This document shows positions 33,287 through 42,295 of a stretch of DNA of 64,000 nucleotides, one piece after another (the stretch's first letter is position 1; each line of letters begins with the position of its first letter). Made by a program: the position numbers and the translations under genes. The notes beneath the pieces were generated by a model. That model made no database searches, had not been told where the DNA came from, and saw nothing but the letters and a program-made list of their open reading frames with translations. This DNA comes from an uncultured Bacteroidota bacterium (GTDB lineage: Bacteria > Bacteroidota > Bacteroidia > Bacteroidales > UBA12481): contig CAINOB010000125.1 in NCBI GenBank assembly GCA_903851365.1, positions 1 to 64,000 on the forward strand, given 5' to 3'.

Positions 33287-33802
33287 ATGAAAAAGATATT
33301 ATTCACAGTAAGTTTATTGATTTTCGGAGTGACGATCGGTTTCGGTCAGAAGTTTGCATACGTCAATACGGATTATATTCTTGGCCGGGTACCAGCCTAT
33401 GATGCTGCCCAGAAGCAATTAGATAAATTTTCAGAAGAATGGCAGAAAGAGATTGACGCCAAACGCACTGACATTGAGAAATTATATAAGGATTATCAAG
33501 CCGAAAGGGTTTTGCTCACCGAGGAAATGAGGACAAAACGCGAAGGGGAAATTGTGCAGCGTGAGAAAGACGTTAAAGATTTGCAAAAGAAATATTTTGC
33601 ACCGGACGGATCTCTTTTTAAAAAGCGTCAGGAATTAGTTAAACCTATTCAGGATGAAATTTTTACTGCAGTAAAAGATCTTGCTGCCGAGGGAGGTTAT
33701 TCCATTATTTTTGATGTTGCAGCCGGACCAACCATGTTATTCACTGATCCGAAGTTCGACAAGAGCGACGATATCCTCAAAAAGATGGGAATTCAAAATT
33801 AA
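33287..33802 (+). CDS. OmpH/Skp family chaperone
   Basis: Signal peptide; FAYVNTDYILGRVPAYDAAQKQLDKFSEEWQKEI coiled coil; downstream of bamA. Confidence 0.88.
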   Translation: MKKILFTVSLLIFGVTIGFGQKFAYVNTDYILGRVPAYDAAQKQLDKFSEEWQKEIDAKRTDIEKLYKDYQAERVLLTEEMRTKREGEIVQREKDVKDLQKKYFAPDGSLFKKRQELVKPIQDEIFTAVKDLAAEGGYSIIFDVAAGPTMLFTDPKFDKSDDILKKMGIQN

Positions 33803-33848
33803 TTTCTATCTTTGGCGACCGTTTTAAGTAACACATTATTAAATTAAT

Positions 33849-34370
33849 ATGAAAAAGATTCTTTTCACCCTGGCAGTTTGTGCCATGTTTATTCTCGGAA
33901 GCGGAACAACTTCTTTCGCTCAAGTTAAAATCGGCCATATCAATACTCAGGAAATTCTGCAATTGATGCCAGAACGTGATAGTGCTGCCAAAAAATTTGA
34001 TAAGTTCAATGCTGAGATTACGAAGAATTACGAATCGATGACAGTTGCTGTTAATAACCTGATCGATACCTATACCAAGCAGAAAGATTCTTTATCTTCA
34101 TTTATTCAAAAGGCTAAAGAAGCTGAAATCATTGATATGCAGGGTAAAATCCAGAATTTTAAAGAAGTTGCTCAGCAGGAGTTGGATAAAAAGCAGACAG
34201 AGCTTATGACTCCAATTGTTGACAAATTGAAGAAAGCTATTAAAGAAGTTGCCGAAGCAAATAAGTTTACCTACGTTATTGAAGGAGGTCCAGGTATTCT
34301 TCTTTATGTTCCAGAAGATGAGTCATTGAACTTAGCACCACTAGTTAAAGCTAAATTGGGTTTAAAATAG
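33849..34370 (+). CDS. OmpH/Skp family chaperone (second copy)
   Basis: Signal peptide; VKIGHINTQEILQLMPERDSAAKKFDKF; paralog of the preceding gene. Confidence 0.88.
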   Translation: MKKILFTLAVCAMFILGSGTTSFAQVKIGHINTQEILQLMPERDSAAKKFDKFNAEITKNYESMTVAVNNLIDTYTKQKDSLSSFIQKAKEAEIIDMQGKIQNFKEVAQQELDKKQTELMTPIVDKLKKAIKEVAEANKFTYVIEGGPGILLYVPEDESLNLAPLVKAKLGLK

Positions 34371-34390
34371 ACTTAAAATATTGATCATTA

Positions 34391-34418
34391 AATCCTTGCC
34401 GTGAGGCAGGGATTTTTT
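34391..34418 (+). terminator. Intrinsic terminator after skp paralogs
   Basis: AATCCTTGCC GTGA GGCAGGGATT TTTTTT. Confidence 0.8.
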
Positions 34419-34420
34419 TT

Positions 34421-35224
34421 ATGATGAAATCTGCATCGATAGGTGTTTTCGATTCCGGTATTGGAGGATTGAGCGTCTGGAATGAGTTGATCCGAGAAAT
34501 TCCCGGTGAATCAATGATATATCTGGCTGATTCTGCGAATGCTCCTTATGGTACTAAATCAAGGAGCTTCATTGTCAACCGTTCGAGGGCAATCACAAAA
34601 TTTCTGATTGCGCAAGGTTGTATGTTGATTGTGGTTGCGTGCAATACGGCCACGGGTGCAGCAATAAGTACCTTGCGCAAAGAGTTTGATATTCCATTTA
34701 TTGGCGTTGAACCAGCGGTTAAACCAGCCGCCTTAGCCTCGAAGACCGGCCATATCGGGGTCTTAGCTACTGCTCAAACTTTTAAGGGAGAGCATTTTAA
34801 ACGATCGATAAAGCTCTACAGCCATTCGGTGGAGTTGCATGAAAAAGCAGGAACAGGTTTGGTTGAGTTAATAGAGGGTGGCATGATTGACTCCCCAGAA
34901 ACGAGAGAGCTTCTTAATGGATACTTACAACCAATGGTTGAAAAGGGGATCGATCAGCTGGTTCTCGGATGCACGCACTACCCATTTCTTATTCCAATCA
35001 TCAGGGAGATCCTCCCTGCAGGAATAACAATTATTGATCCCGCTCCTGCCGTTGCACGCCATACGAGGAAAGTTCTGGAAGAAAACCATGCATTGGATTC
35101 CGGATCAGATGATTCTGAATACAGGTTTTATACAACCGGAGATCCCTTGAACTTAAAACACTTTTTATTTCAGCTGACTGGGGAAGTCTACGAGGTTTCC
35201 TCAGCAACGGGCTTAAAACCTTAA
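34421..35224 (+). CDS. murI: Glutamate racemase
   Basis: IGVFDSGIGGLSVWNEL; VACNTATGAAISTLR; LVLGCTHYPFL. Confidence 0.95.
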   Translation: MMKSASIGVFDSGIGGLSVWNELIREIPGESMIYLADSANAPYGTKSRSFIVNRSRAITKFLIAQGCMLIVVACNTATGAAISTLRKEFDIPFIGVEPAVKPAALASKTGHIGVLATAQTFKGEHFKRSIKLYSHSVELHEKAGTGLVELIEGGMIDSPETRELLNGYLQPMVEKGIDQLVLGCTHYPFLIPIIREILPAGITIIDPAPAVARHTRKVLEENHALDSGSDDSEYRFYTTGDPLNLKHFLFQLTGEVYEVSSATGLKP

Positions 35225-35751
35225 GACCCGGTTGATTCCTCCGAGTACCAACCCGCGTAAAAAAGGTAATTATCAGCTATTTTATCGATCATTTCTTTAG
35301 TTTGAGAAGGATCGATCTCCTTAACTTTTTTTGCCGGCACGCCAGCATAAATACTGTTAGGTTCAATGATGGAAGAGTCTTTAACCAGAGCCCCTGCAGC
35401 AATAATTGTGTTTTCTCCAATCACGGCATTATCCAAGATTATAGCTCCAATTCCAATCAATACGCGGTCATTGATTTTAGCACCATGGATTACTGCATTA
35501 TGTCCAATGGTTATTGAGTTTCCGATCTCGACAACGGACTTTTCATATAAAGTATGAAGGACAGCTCCATCCTGAATATTGACTTTATTGCCTATCCTGA
35601 TTGAATTTACGTCACCACGCAGGACCGCACCAAACCAAATACTACAATCATCACCAACAATAACATCGCCTATAATTACTGCTGTTTCAGCTAGATAGCA
35701 ATTTTCGCCGATCAACGGAGTAAATCCTCTCACCGATTTAATCAGAGCCAT
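35221..35751 (-). CDS. Gamma carbonic anhydrase family protein
   Basis: Left-handed beta-helix hexapeptides; DVIVGDDCSIWFGAVLRGDVNSIRIGNKVNIQDGAVLH; IGHNAVIHGAKI. Confidence 0.93.
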   Translation of the reverse strand: MALIKSVRGFTPLIGENCYLAETAVIIGDVIVGDDCSIWFGAVLRGDVNSIRIGNKVNIQDGAVLHTLYEKSVVEIGNSITIGHNAVIHGAKINDRVLIGIGAIILDNAVIGENTIIAAGALVKDSSIIEPNSIYAGVPAKKVKEIDPSQTKEMIDKIADNYLFYAGWYSEESTGS

Positions 35752-35827
35752 TTTGTTATGAATTTATAAATTCGAAGCTCCAAAAGTACAAATGAAAATA
35801 TCATTTTAATCACAATATAAATCTGCT

Positions 35828-35835
35828 TACTTTTG
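35828..35835 (+). promoter_or_regulatory. Bacteroidetes -7 promoter element upstream of korAB
   Basis: TACTTTTG (TAnnTTTG) 32 bp before the start codon. Confidence 0.5.
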
Positions 35836-35866
35836 CACCCTAATATCCTAACAACTAAAATCTGTC

Positions 35867-37711
35867 ATGAGTAAACAGGCAAAAGTCATCGAGATCGAAG
35901 AAGTAGCCATTCGGTTTTCGGGCGATTCGGGCGACGGTATGCAACTTACCGGCACTCTATTCTCCGATACATCGGCACTTTACGGTAATGATGTTTCCAC
36001 TTTCCCGGATTATCCGGCAGAAATCAGGGCTCCCCAGGGAACTGTAGGTGGAGTTTCAGGGTTTCAGGTCCATTTTGGTCATACCCAGATCAATACCCCT
36101 GGTGATTATTGTGATGTGCTGGTGGCTATGAACCCGGCAGCATTGAAAGCAAATTTCAGGTGGGTAAAACCAGATGGAATTATAATTTATGATGTTGACC
36201 AGTTTGATGCCAAGAATATTGAAAAAGCAGGATATAAAAGTGATCCTTTTGAAGAGGAGGATGTAACAGGTATTCAGCTTATCTCAGCTCCGATAAGTAA
36301 TCTGACCAAAGAGAGTCTTAAAGATATCGGATTAGATCAGAAATCTATTCTGCGATGTAAAAACATGTTTGCCCTTGGTATAGTCAGCTGGCTTTATGAT
36401 CGTCCACTTGAGCATGCCGTTAAATTCTTCAATACGAAGTTTGCCAAGAAGCCAATTTTAGTGGAAGCAAACACTAAGGTTCTCTACGATGGATATTATT
36501 ATGCCGAAACGATTGAAGCTTTTACCTCAAACTTTAAGGTAAAGCCTGCGGATATTGAAAAGGGCGTTTATCGAAGCATAAACGGAAACCAGGCGGTTGC
36601 CTGGGGAATGATGGCTGCTGCAGAAAAAGCAGATCTTCAATTATTTTGCGGGTCTTACCCCATTACTCCAGCAACAGGTATTCTCGAAGAACTTGCTGCC
36701 CGCAAAGATTTAAGAGTTAAAACATTTCAGGCAGAAGATGAGATTGCCGGCATTTGCACTTCAATCGGTGCCAGTTTTGCTGGATCACTGGCAGTTACAA
36801 CCACATCCGGTCCAGGGCTGGCACTCAAGGGTGAAGCAATTGGTCTTGCAGTAATGACAGAATTGCCGCTGGTGATTGTTGACGTTCAGCGTGGCGGACC
36901 TTCGACAGGACTTCCGACTAAAACTGAGCAATCTGACTTGATGCAGGCATTATATGGGAGGAACGGTGAAAGTCCGGTTGTTGTTATTGCCTCATCAACT
37001 CCTTCGAACTGTTTTGATTATGCATATATGGCTTGCAAAATTGCTGTCGAGCACATGACCCCGGTAATTTTGCTTACCGATGGGTTTCTTGCAAATGGGA
37101 CAGAACCGTGGAAGATTCCAGATCTAAATGATTTTCCTGAGATCAAGGTGCCCAGAGTTGAGCGTGACACTAAAAACTGGCAACCTTATGCAAGGGATCC
37201 GGAAACCCTGACCAGAACCTGGGCAATTCCGGGTACTCCTGGAATGGAGCACCGTTTGGGGAGCCTTGAAAAAATGAATATTACGGGAACTGTTTCCTAT
37301 GTCCCGGAAAATCATGAACTCATGAGCCATATCCGCGATCAGAAAATCCAAAAGGTTGCAAAGGATATCCCACCATTGGAAATTGTCGGAGATGAGGATG
37401 CAGATTTGTTGATTATAGGGTGGGGCGGAACTTACGGTCATTTGGTTACCGCATTAACAGAAGTGCGCCGCGAGGGACATAAAGTTGCGCTTGCACAGTT
37501 TAATTACATTTTCCCATTACCATCCAATACAAGTGAAGTCCTTGGAAGATTCAAGAAATTGCTTGTTTGTGAAATAAACCTTGGCCAATTCGCCAATTAC
37601 CTGAGGATGCAGCATCCGGAATATCCTTACCGGAAGTTCAATAAAATTATGGGATTACCTTTTACAGTTAAAGACCTTACTGAGGCTATTGTTAAAAACC
37701 TGGAGGACTAA
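35867..37711 (+). CDS. korA: 2-oxoacid:acceptor oxidoreductase subunit alpha
   Basis: IRFSGDSGDGMQLTGTLFSD; GSYPITPATGILEELA; TTTSGPGLALKGEAIGLAVMTELPLVIVDVQRGGPSTGLPTKTEQSDL. Confidence 0.95.
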   Translation: MSKQAKVIEIEEVAIRFSGDSGDGMQLTGTLFSDTSALYGNDVSTFPDYPAEIRAPQGTVGGVSGFQVHFGHTQINTPGDYCDVLVAMNPAALKANFRWVKPDGIIIYDVDQFDAKNIEKAGYKSDPFEEEDVTGIQLISAPISNLTKESLKDIGLDQKSILRCKNMFALGIVSWLYDRPLEHAVKFFNTKFAKKPILVEANTKVLYDGYYYAETIEAFTSNFKVKPADIEKGVYRSINGNQAVAWGMMAAAEKADLQLFCGSYPITPATGILEELAARKDLRVKTFQAEDEIAGICTSIGASFAGSLAVTTTSGPGLALKGEAIGLAVMTELPLVIVDVQRGGPSTGLPTKTEQSDLMQALYGRNGESPVVVIASSTPSNCFDYAYMACKIAVEHMTPVILLTDGFLANGTEPWKIPDLNDFPEIKVPRVERDTKNWQPYARDPETLTRTWAIPGTPGMEHRLGSLEKMNITGTVSYVPENHELMSHIRDQKIQKVAKDIPPLEIVGDEDADLLIIGWGGTYGHLVTALTEVRREGHKVALAQFNYIFPLPSNTSEVLGRFKKLLVCEINLGQFANYLRMQHPEYPYRKFNKIMGLPFTVKDLTEAIVKNLED

Positions 37712-37714
37712 AGA

Positions 37715-38731
37715 ATGGATATCGAACAATTAAAACCAGAAGATTTTAAGAGCGACCAGATGGTTCGTTGGTGTGCAGGATGCGGTGATCACGCCATTCT
37801 TAGTTCAGTTTTGAAAGCCCTTCCGCAATTAGGCTACAAACATGAGGATGTTGTATTTGTTTCAGGTATCGGATGCTCCTCAAGATTTCCATATTATGTT
37901 AATACCTATGGTTTTCACGGTATCCATGGACGTGCCATGGCAGTAGCGAGCGGGGTAAAAACTTCAAATCCTAACCTGTGTGTCTTTGTCATTACCGGTG
38001 ATGGTGACGGACTCGCTATCGGCGGCAATCATTTTATTCATTTGGTTCGCAGGGATATTGATGTGAATCTGATCCTGTTCAATAATCGGATTTACGGACT
38101 GACTAAAGGACAATATTCGCCAACCTCCAAGCAGGGATCAGTAACCAAGACCTCACCATTCGGCACTATTGAGCAGCCCTTTAAGCCTGGTGGAATAACC
38201 ATTGGAGCCAATGGAACTTTTTTTGCCAGGACCATTGACTCAATGCCGAAGATCTCTACTGAGATTTTACTGGAAGCAGCTAAGCATAAAGGAACTTCGA
38301 TTACAGAAGTATTGCAGAACTGCGTAATTTATAATGATATGACTTTCGGGGACATCACCGACCGAGATAACCGCGACGACAGGATTATTATGCTGAAGCA
38401 TGGTGAACCTATGATTTATGGGAAGAATCAGGATAAAGGATTGATGATGAAAGACAATCAGATCCATGTTGTTAAACTTGGTGAAAATGGTATTTCGGAT
38501 AAGGATCTTTTAGTCCATGATGCTCATACCGAGTTTGCTGGAATTCACCTGTTGCTTGCTAATATGGACTATCCGAATTTTCCGGTTGCTCTGGGTGTGA
38601 TCCGTGCCTGTGAATCAGCAAAATCTTACGATGTTAAAATGACAGATCAGATCGAAGCGGTTCATGGAAAAAGCAAGATCCATTCCATGCATGATCTGAT
38701 GCATTCAGGATCAACCTGGGAAGTGAAATAA
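37715..38731 (+). CDS. korB: 2-oxoacid:ferredoxin oxidoreductase subunit beta
   Basis: WCAGCGDHAILSSVLKAL; VFVSGIGCSSRFPYYVNTYGFHGIHGRAMAVASG; TGDGDGLAIGGNH. Confidence 0.95.
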   Translation: MDIEQLKPEDFKSDQMVRWCAGCGDHAILSSVLKALPQLGYKHEDVVFVSGIGCSSRFPYYVNTYGFHGIHGRAMAVASGVKTSNPNLCVFVITGDGDGLAIGGNHFIHLVRRDIDVNLILFNNRIYGLTKGQYSPTSKQGSVTKTSPFGTIEQPFKPGGITIGANGTFFARTIDSMPKISTEILLEAAKHKGTSITEVLQNCVIYNDMTFGDITDRDNRDDRIIMLKHGEPMIYGKNQDKGLMMKDNQIHVVKLGENGISDKDLLVHDAHTEFAGIHLLLANMDYPNFPVALGVIRACESAKSYDVKMTDQIEAVHGKSKIHSMHDLMHSGSTWEVK

Positions 38732-38749
38732 TCCACTTTTTGATATATT

Positions 38750-38780
38750 AAAAAGGGGGCATATGCCTCCTTTTTTTTTT
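38750..38780 (+). terminator. Intrinsic terminator after korB
   Basis: AAAAAGGGGGCATATGCCTCCTTTTTTTTTT near-palindrome with T tract. Confidence 0.75.
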
Positions 38781-38810
38781 GCTATCTTCGGTTGTCTAGA
38801 AATACCCAAG

Positions 38811-41800
38811 ATGGAACAAAACCGCAATAAACGTCCCGATCTTCAGCGCCTTCTTGCTGAGCATACCGAACGTGTGAAAGAGTTAATGACGATTAACCGC
38901 ACGACTACAATAATATCTGAAGGGATGCCATTACCTGAAACACTCAGGCAGATAGCACTCATTTTGCCTCGAGGATGGCAGTATACCCAAAAAACCTGTG
39001 CGAGAATATTATTTGATAATCAGGAGTACCAAAGTCTCAGGTTCAAGCAAACTGAGTGGTTACAGCAACAGGAATTCTATTCTCCGGATGGCAAGACCGG
39101 TTTAATTCAGATTTTTTATACCCATCTGATGCCCGAAGCAGATGAAGGTCCATTCCTGAATGAAGAGCGTGATTTGATCAATAACATTGCCGGACTGATT
39201 ACTGGTTACCTCAACGGATTACTCGGTAAAACCATAGCTGTTAAACCTGCCCGTGAAAGGGAGGATTACAAGTATAAAAAAATTGTTTATACGGAATCGA
39301 TGAAAGACAGCCGTCTGCTTTTACAGCAATTTCTCAGCAAACTGACGGCTGATAAGAATATTTTCCATGACCTTATGAAATTCAAGGTATCGGAGATTTT
39401 ACTGGTAGCCACGCTCTATGACACCTTTATTCTTGAAAATGAGGACCGGTTCTTTGAACAGGCAATGGGAGAGATCTACCATCTAAGCTTATCATCCTTA
39501 CCAAGAATTACAGGTGCGACATCTGGAGATGATGCTCTGGAAATGCTAAAGGAAAAATCATTTGATTTTGTGGTTTTAATGGTCGGTGTTGATACGAGGT
39601 CGCCAGTTAGGCTGGCAGAGCGGATAAGGCGAAGGTATCCTGAGATGAAAATTTTCCTGTTACTTAATAATAGTTCAAAGATTGGCCTATATGAGGAGCA
39701 GGATTCCTTGCTTCCGGCAGTTGACCGAATGTTTGTCTGGAACGGTGATTCAAAGATTTTCTTTGCCATGGTTAAGCTGCTCGAAGATGAAATGAACCTT
39801 GATAATGATACCAGGGTGGGGCTGGTGAGGGTAATACTTCTCGTTGAGGATTCTCCAAGGTATTATTCCAGATACCTGCCCATGCTTTATACCTTGGTTT
39901 TTGAACAAACTCAGGAATTGATATCCGAGGCAAATACAAATGAGTTAGACAAGGTCTCGAGAATGCGAGCCCGCACCAAGATTATACTTGCCACAAATTA
40001 CGAGGAAGCTATAAACATTTTCAATAAGTATCAGGATTTTTTGGCATGCGTTATTTCTGACATGAAATTCCGGCGGGGTGGGCTGGTTCATGAGACGGCA
40101 GGTATCAGTTTTCTTAGGTATGTTCATTCTCATCGCAGCGACCTGCCAATGATTCTTCAATCTTCCGATCCCGAATGTGCCTCAGCCGCGCTGGAATTGC
40201 GAGCTACATTCATGAATAAAAACTCAGAAACCCTGCTGCAGGATCTTAAAACCTTTATCACTTACTCACTGGGGTTTGGCCATTTTGTTTACCGAGATAA
40301 CCAGGGTAGGAAAATTGCAGTTGCCCGCTCGATGAAGGATTTTGAAAATCATTTGCGTACCATTCCCGAAGAATCAATTCTGTACCATGCATTAAAAAAC
40401 CATTTTTCACTATGGCTGATGGCTAGAGGTGAGATTCAACTTGCAAAGATTATTAATCCAATAAAGGCTGATGATTTCAATAGTCCAAAGGAATTACGTG
40501 AATATATTATCGATGTAATCCAGAATTACCGTATCGATAAGGATAAAGGCAAGGTGGTTAATTTCGATGAAACTGCTGTTCTCGACTGGCGCAATATAGT
40601 AAGTCTGGGTACTGGCTCACTTGGCGGGAAAGGCCGCGGACTTGCGTTTATAAATACCTTAATTAATAACCTTGATTTTACTCAGATTATTCCTGATATC
40701 AATATTCGGACACCGCGAACCGCAATAATTGGTACGGATGAATTTGAGATTTTCATGCAGCGGAATAGCCTTACCAATCAAGTTTTGGAAGAATCGGATT
40801 ACATGACGGTAAGGAAATTATTTCAGGCAGGTGATTTATCCTTTAATCTTAAGAAGAAACTAAAAACCTTCCTGAAGCTGTTAAACATGCCTTTGGCCAT
40901 ACGTTCTTCCAGTATTTTTGAAGATTCGTTGCTTCATCCTTTCGCCGGAATTTTCGAAACCTACGTATTGCCAAACTCTGATCCCGACTATTCCGTCAGG
41001 TACAACCAATTGCAGGAGGCAATTAAAATGGTTTATTCCTCTATTTTTTCTCCTGAAGCGAGGATGTATTTTGAGGCAGTTAATTATCGGGTTGAAGAGG
41101 AGAAAATGGCTGTTGTTATTCAGGAACTTGTAGGTAATGAGTATGATAATTATTATTACCCTCATATCAGTGGAACTGCACAGTCTTATAATTACTATCC
41201 TGTTTCGCACATGGAGCCGCATGATGGCTGTGCTGTAATTGCTCTTGGATTAGGACGTTATGTTGTAGAGGGAGAGAAAGCATGGCGATTTTCACCCAAG
41301 TACCCCACTTTACAGATATCGTCGTTAAAGGATCAATTGAAAACTTCGCAGGTTTATTTTTATGCTGCTAATCTGAATAGAAGAGAATTGAACCTGTTGG
41401 ACGGGGAGGAGGCAGGGTTATCTAAGTTGGATATATCAGTAGCAGAGAGACATGGAACGATAAAACATTCTGCTTCAGTTTATGATGCTAATAATGACCG
41501 TCTCGATCCCGGTTTGCAGGGATTTGGCCCAAGGGTCCTGAACTTTGCCGATATCCTTCATTACGATTTTACACCTCTGGCCAAAACCATTGAGGTAATC
41601 CTGGATGTAGTTCACGAGGCACTCGGAACAGCTGTTGAAATTGAATATGCGGTGGATTTAACACCCGATAGTCAGCATCGTGCATCATTTTACCTTTTAC
41701 AGATCAAACCTATGGTTGGGGCCGATGAGGACTTTACTCTTGATATTGATACGGTGTCGCAGGATCATTCAATTTTATATTCTGAAAAAAGCCTTGGAAA

Positions 41801-42290
41801 TGGAAGACTGAGGGGTATTCAGGACCTTATTTTTGTTGATCCGAAGAAGTTCGATAAAATGAAAACGGAAGAAATGGCTGCAGAGATTGAGCAGATGAAT
41901 GAAAAGATGAGACATCAGAAAAAAGAATATGTCCTTATCGGACCGGGGCGGTGGGGATCGAGAGATAAGTTTATCGGCATTCCGGTCAAATGGTCCCAAA
42001 TTTCAAATGCCCGGGTAATTGTAGAAACCGACCTATCTGATTTTCCTTTGGATGCTTCCCTTGGTTCGCACTTTTTTCATAATGTTACCTCAATGAATGT
42101 GGGATACTTTTCGGTACATGCAGGTGGTAAAAATTTCATTCAGTACGATCTTTTGTTTGAGCAGACATTAATTGAGGAGGGAGCCTATTTTAAACATGTT
42201 AAATTCGAAAATGATTTAGATATTGTGATGGATGGTAAAAAGAGGATGGCGCTTATCCGTTTAAGTGATCAGCCTAAAAGTGAAGAATAG
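38811..42290 (+). CDS. Receiver-like + PEP/pyruvate-binding (PPDK_N-type) protein
   Basis: IILLVEDSPRYYSRYLPMLYTL receiver-like segments; LGTGSLGGKGRGLAFINTLI; LAIRSSSIFEDSLLHPFAGIFETYVLPNS; VLIGPGRWGSRDKFIGIPVKW; internal ATG at 38811 follows a -7-like TATCTTCG. Confidence 0.85.
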   Translation: MEQNRNKRPDLQRLLAEHTERVKELMTINRTTTIISEGMPLPETLRQIALILPRGWQYTQKTCARILFDNQEYQSLRFKQTEWLQQQEFYSPDGKTGLIQIFYTHLMPEADEGPFLNEERDLINNIAGLITGYLNGLLGKTIAVKPAREREDYKYKKIVYTESMKDSRLLLQQFLSKLTADKNIFHDLMKFKVSEILLVATLYDTFILENEDRFFEQAMGEIYHLSLSSLPRITGATSGDDALEMLKEKSFDFVVLMVGVDTRSPVRLAERIRRRYPEMKIFLLLNNSSKIGLYEEQDSLLPAVDRMFVWNGDSKIFFAMVKLLEDEMNLDNDTRVGLVRVILLVEDSPRYYSRYLPMLYTLVFEQTQELISEANTNELDKVSRMRARTKIILATNYEEAINIFNKYQDFLACVISDMKFRRGGLVHETAGISFLRYVHSHRSDLPMILQSSDPECASAALELRATFMNKNSETLLQDLKTFITYSLGFGHFVYRDNQGRKIAVARSMKDFENHLRTIPEESILYHALKNHFSLWLMARGEIQLAKIINPIKADDFNSPKELREYIIDVIQNYRIDKDKGKVVNFDETAVLDWRNIVSLGTGSLGGKGRGLAFINTLINNLDFTQIIPDINIRTPRTAIIGTDEFEIFMQRNSLTNQVLEESDYMTVRKLFQAGDLSFNLKKKLKTFLKLLNMPLAIRSSSIFEDSLLHPFAGIFETYVLPNSDPDYSVRYNQLQEAIKMVYSSIFSPEARMYFEAVNYRVEEEKMAVVIQELVGNEYDNYYYPHISGTAQSYNYYPVSHMEPHDGCAVIALGLGRYVVEGEKAWRFSPKYPTLQISSLKDQLKTSQVYFYAANLNRRELNLLDGEEAGLSKLDISVAERHGTIKHSASVYDANNDRLDPGLQGFGPRVLNFADILHYDFTPLAKTIEVILDVVHEALGTAVEIEYAVDLTPDSQHRASFYLLQIKPMVGADEDFTLDIDTVSQDHSILYSEKSLGNGRLRGIQDLIFVDPKKFDKMKTEEMAAEIEQMNEKMRHQKKEYVLIGPGRWGSRDKFIGIPVKWSQISNARVIVETDLSDFPLDASLGSHFFHNVTSMNVGYFSVHAGGKNFIQYDLLFEQTLIEEGAYFKHVKFENDLDIVMDGKKRMALIRLSDQPKSEE

Positions 42291-42295
42291 TATTT

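Noticed and set aside
33287-34370. Two Skp/OmpH genes in tandem as an unusual duplication
   Set aside because: Tandem ompH paralogs after bamA are a common Bacteroidetes arrangement.
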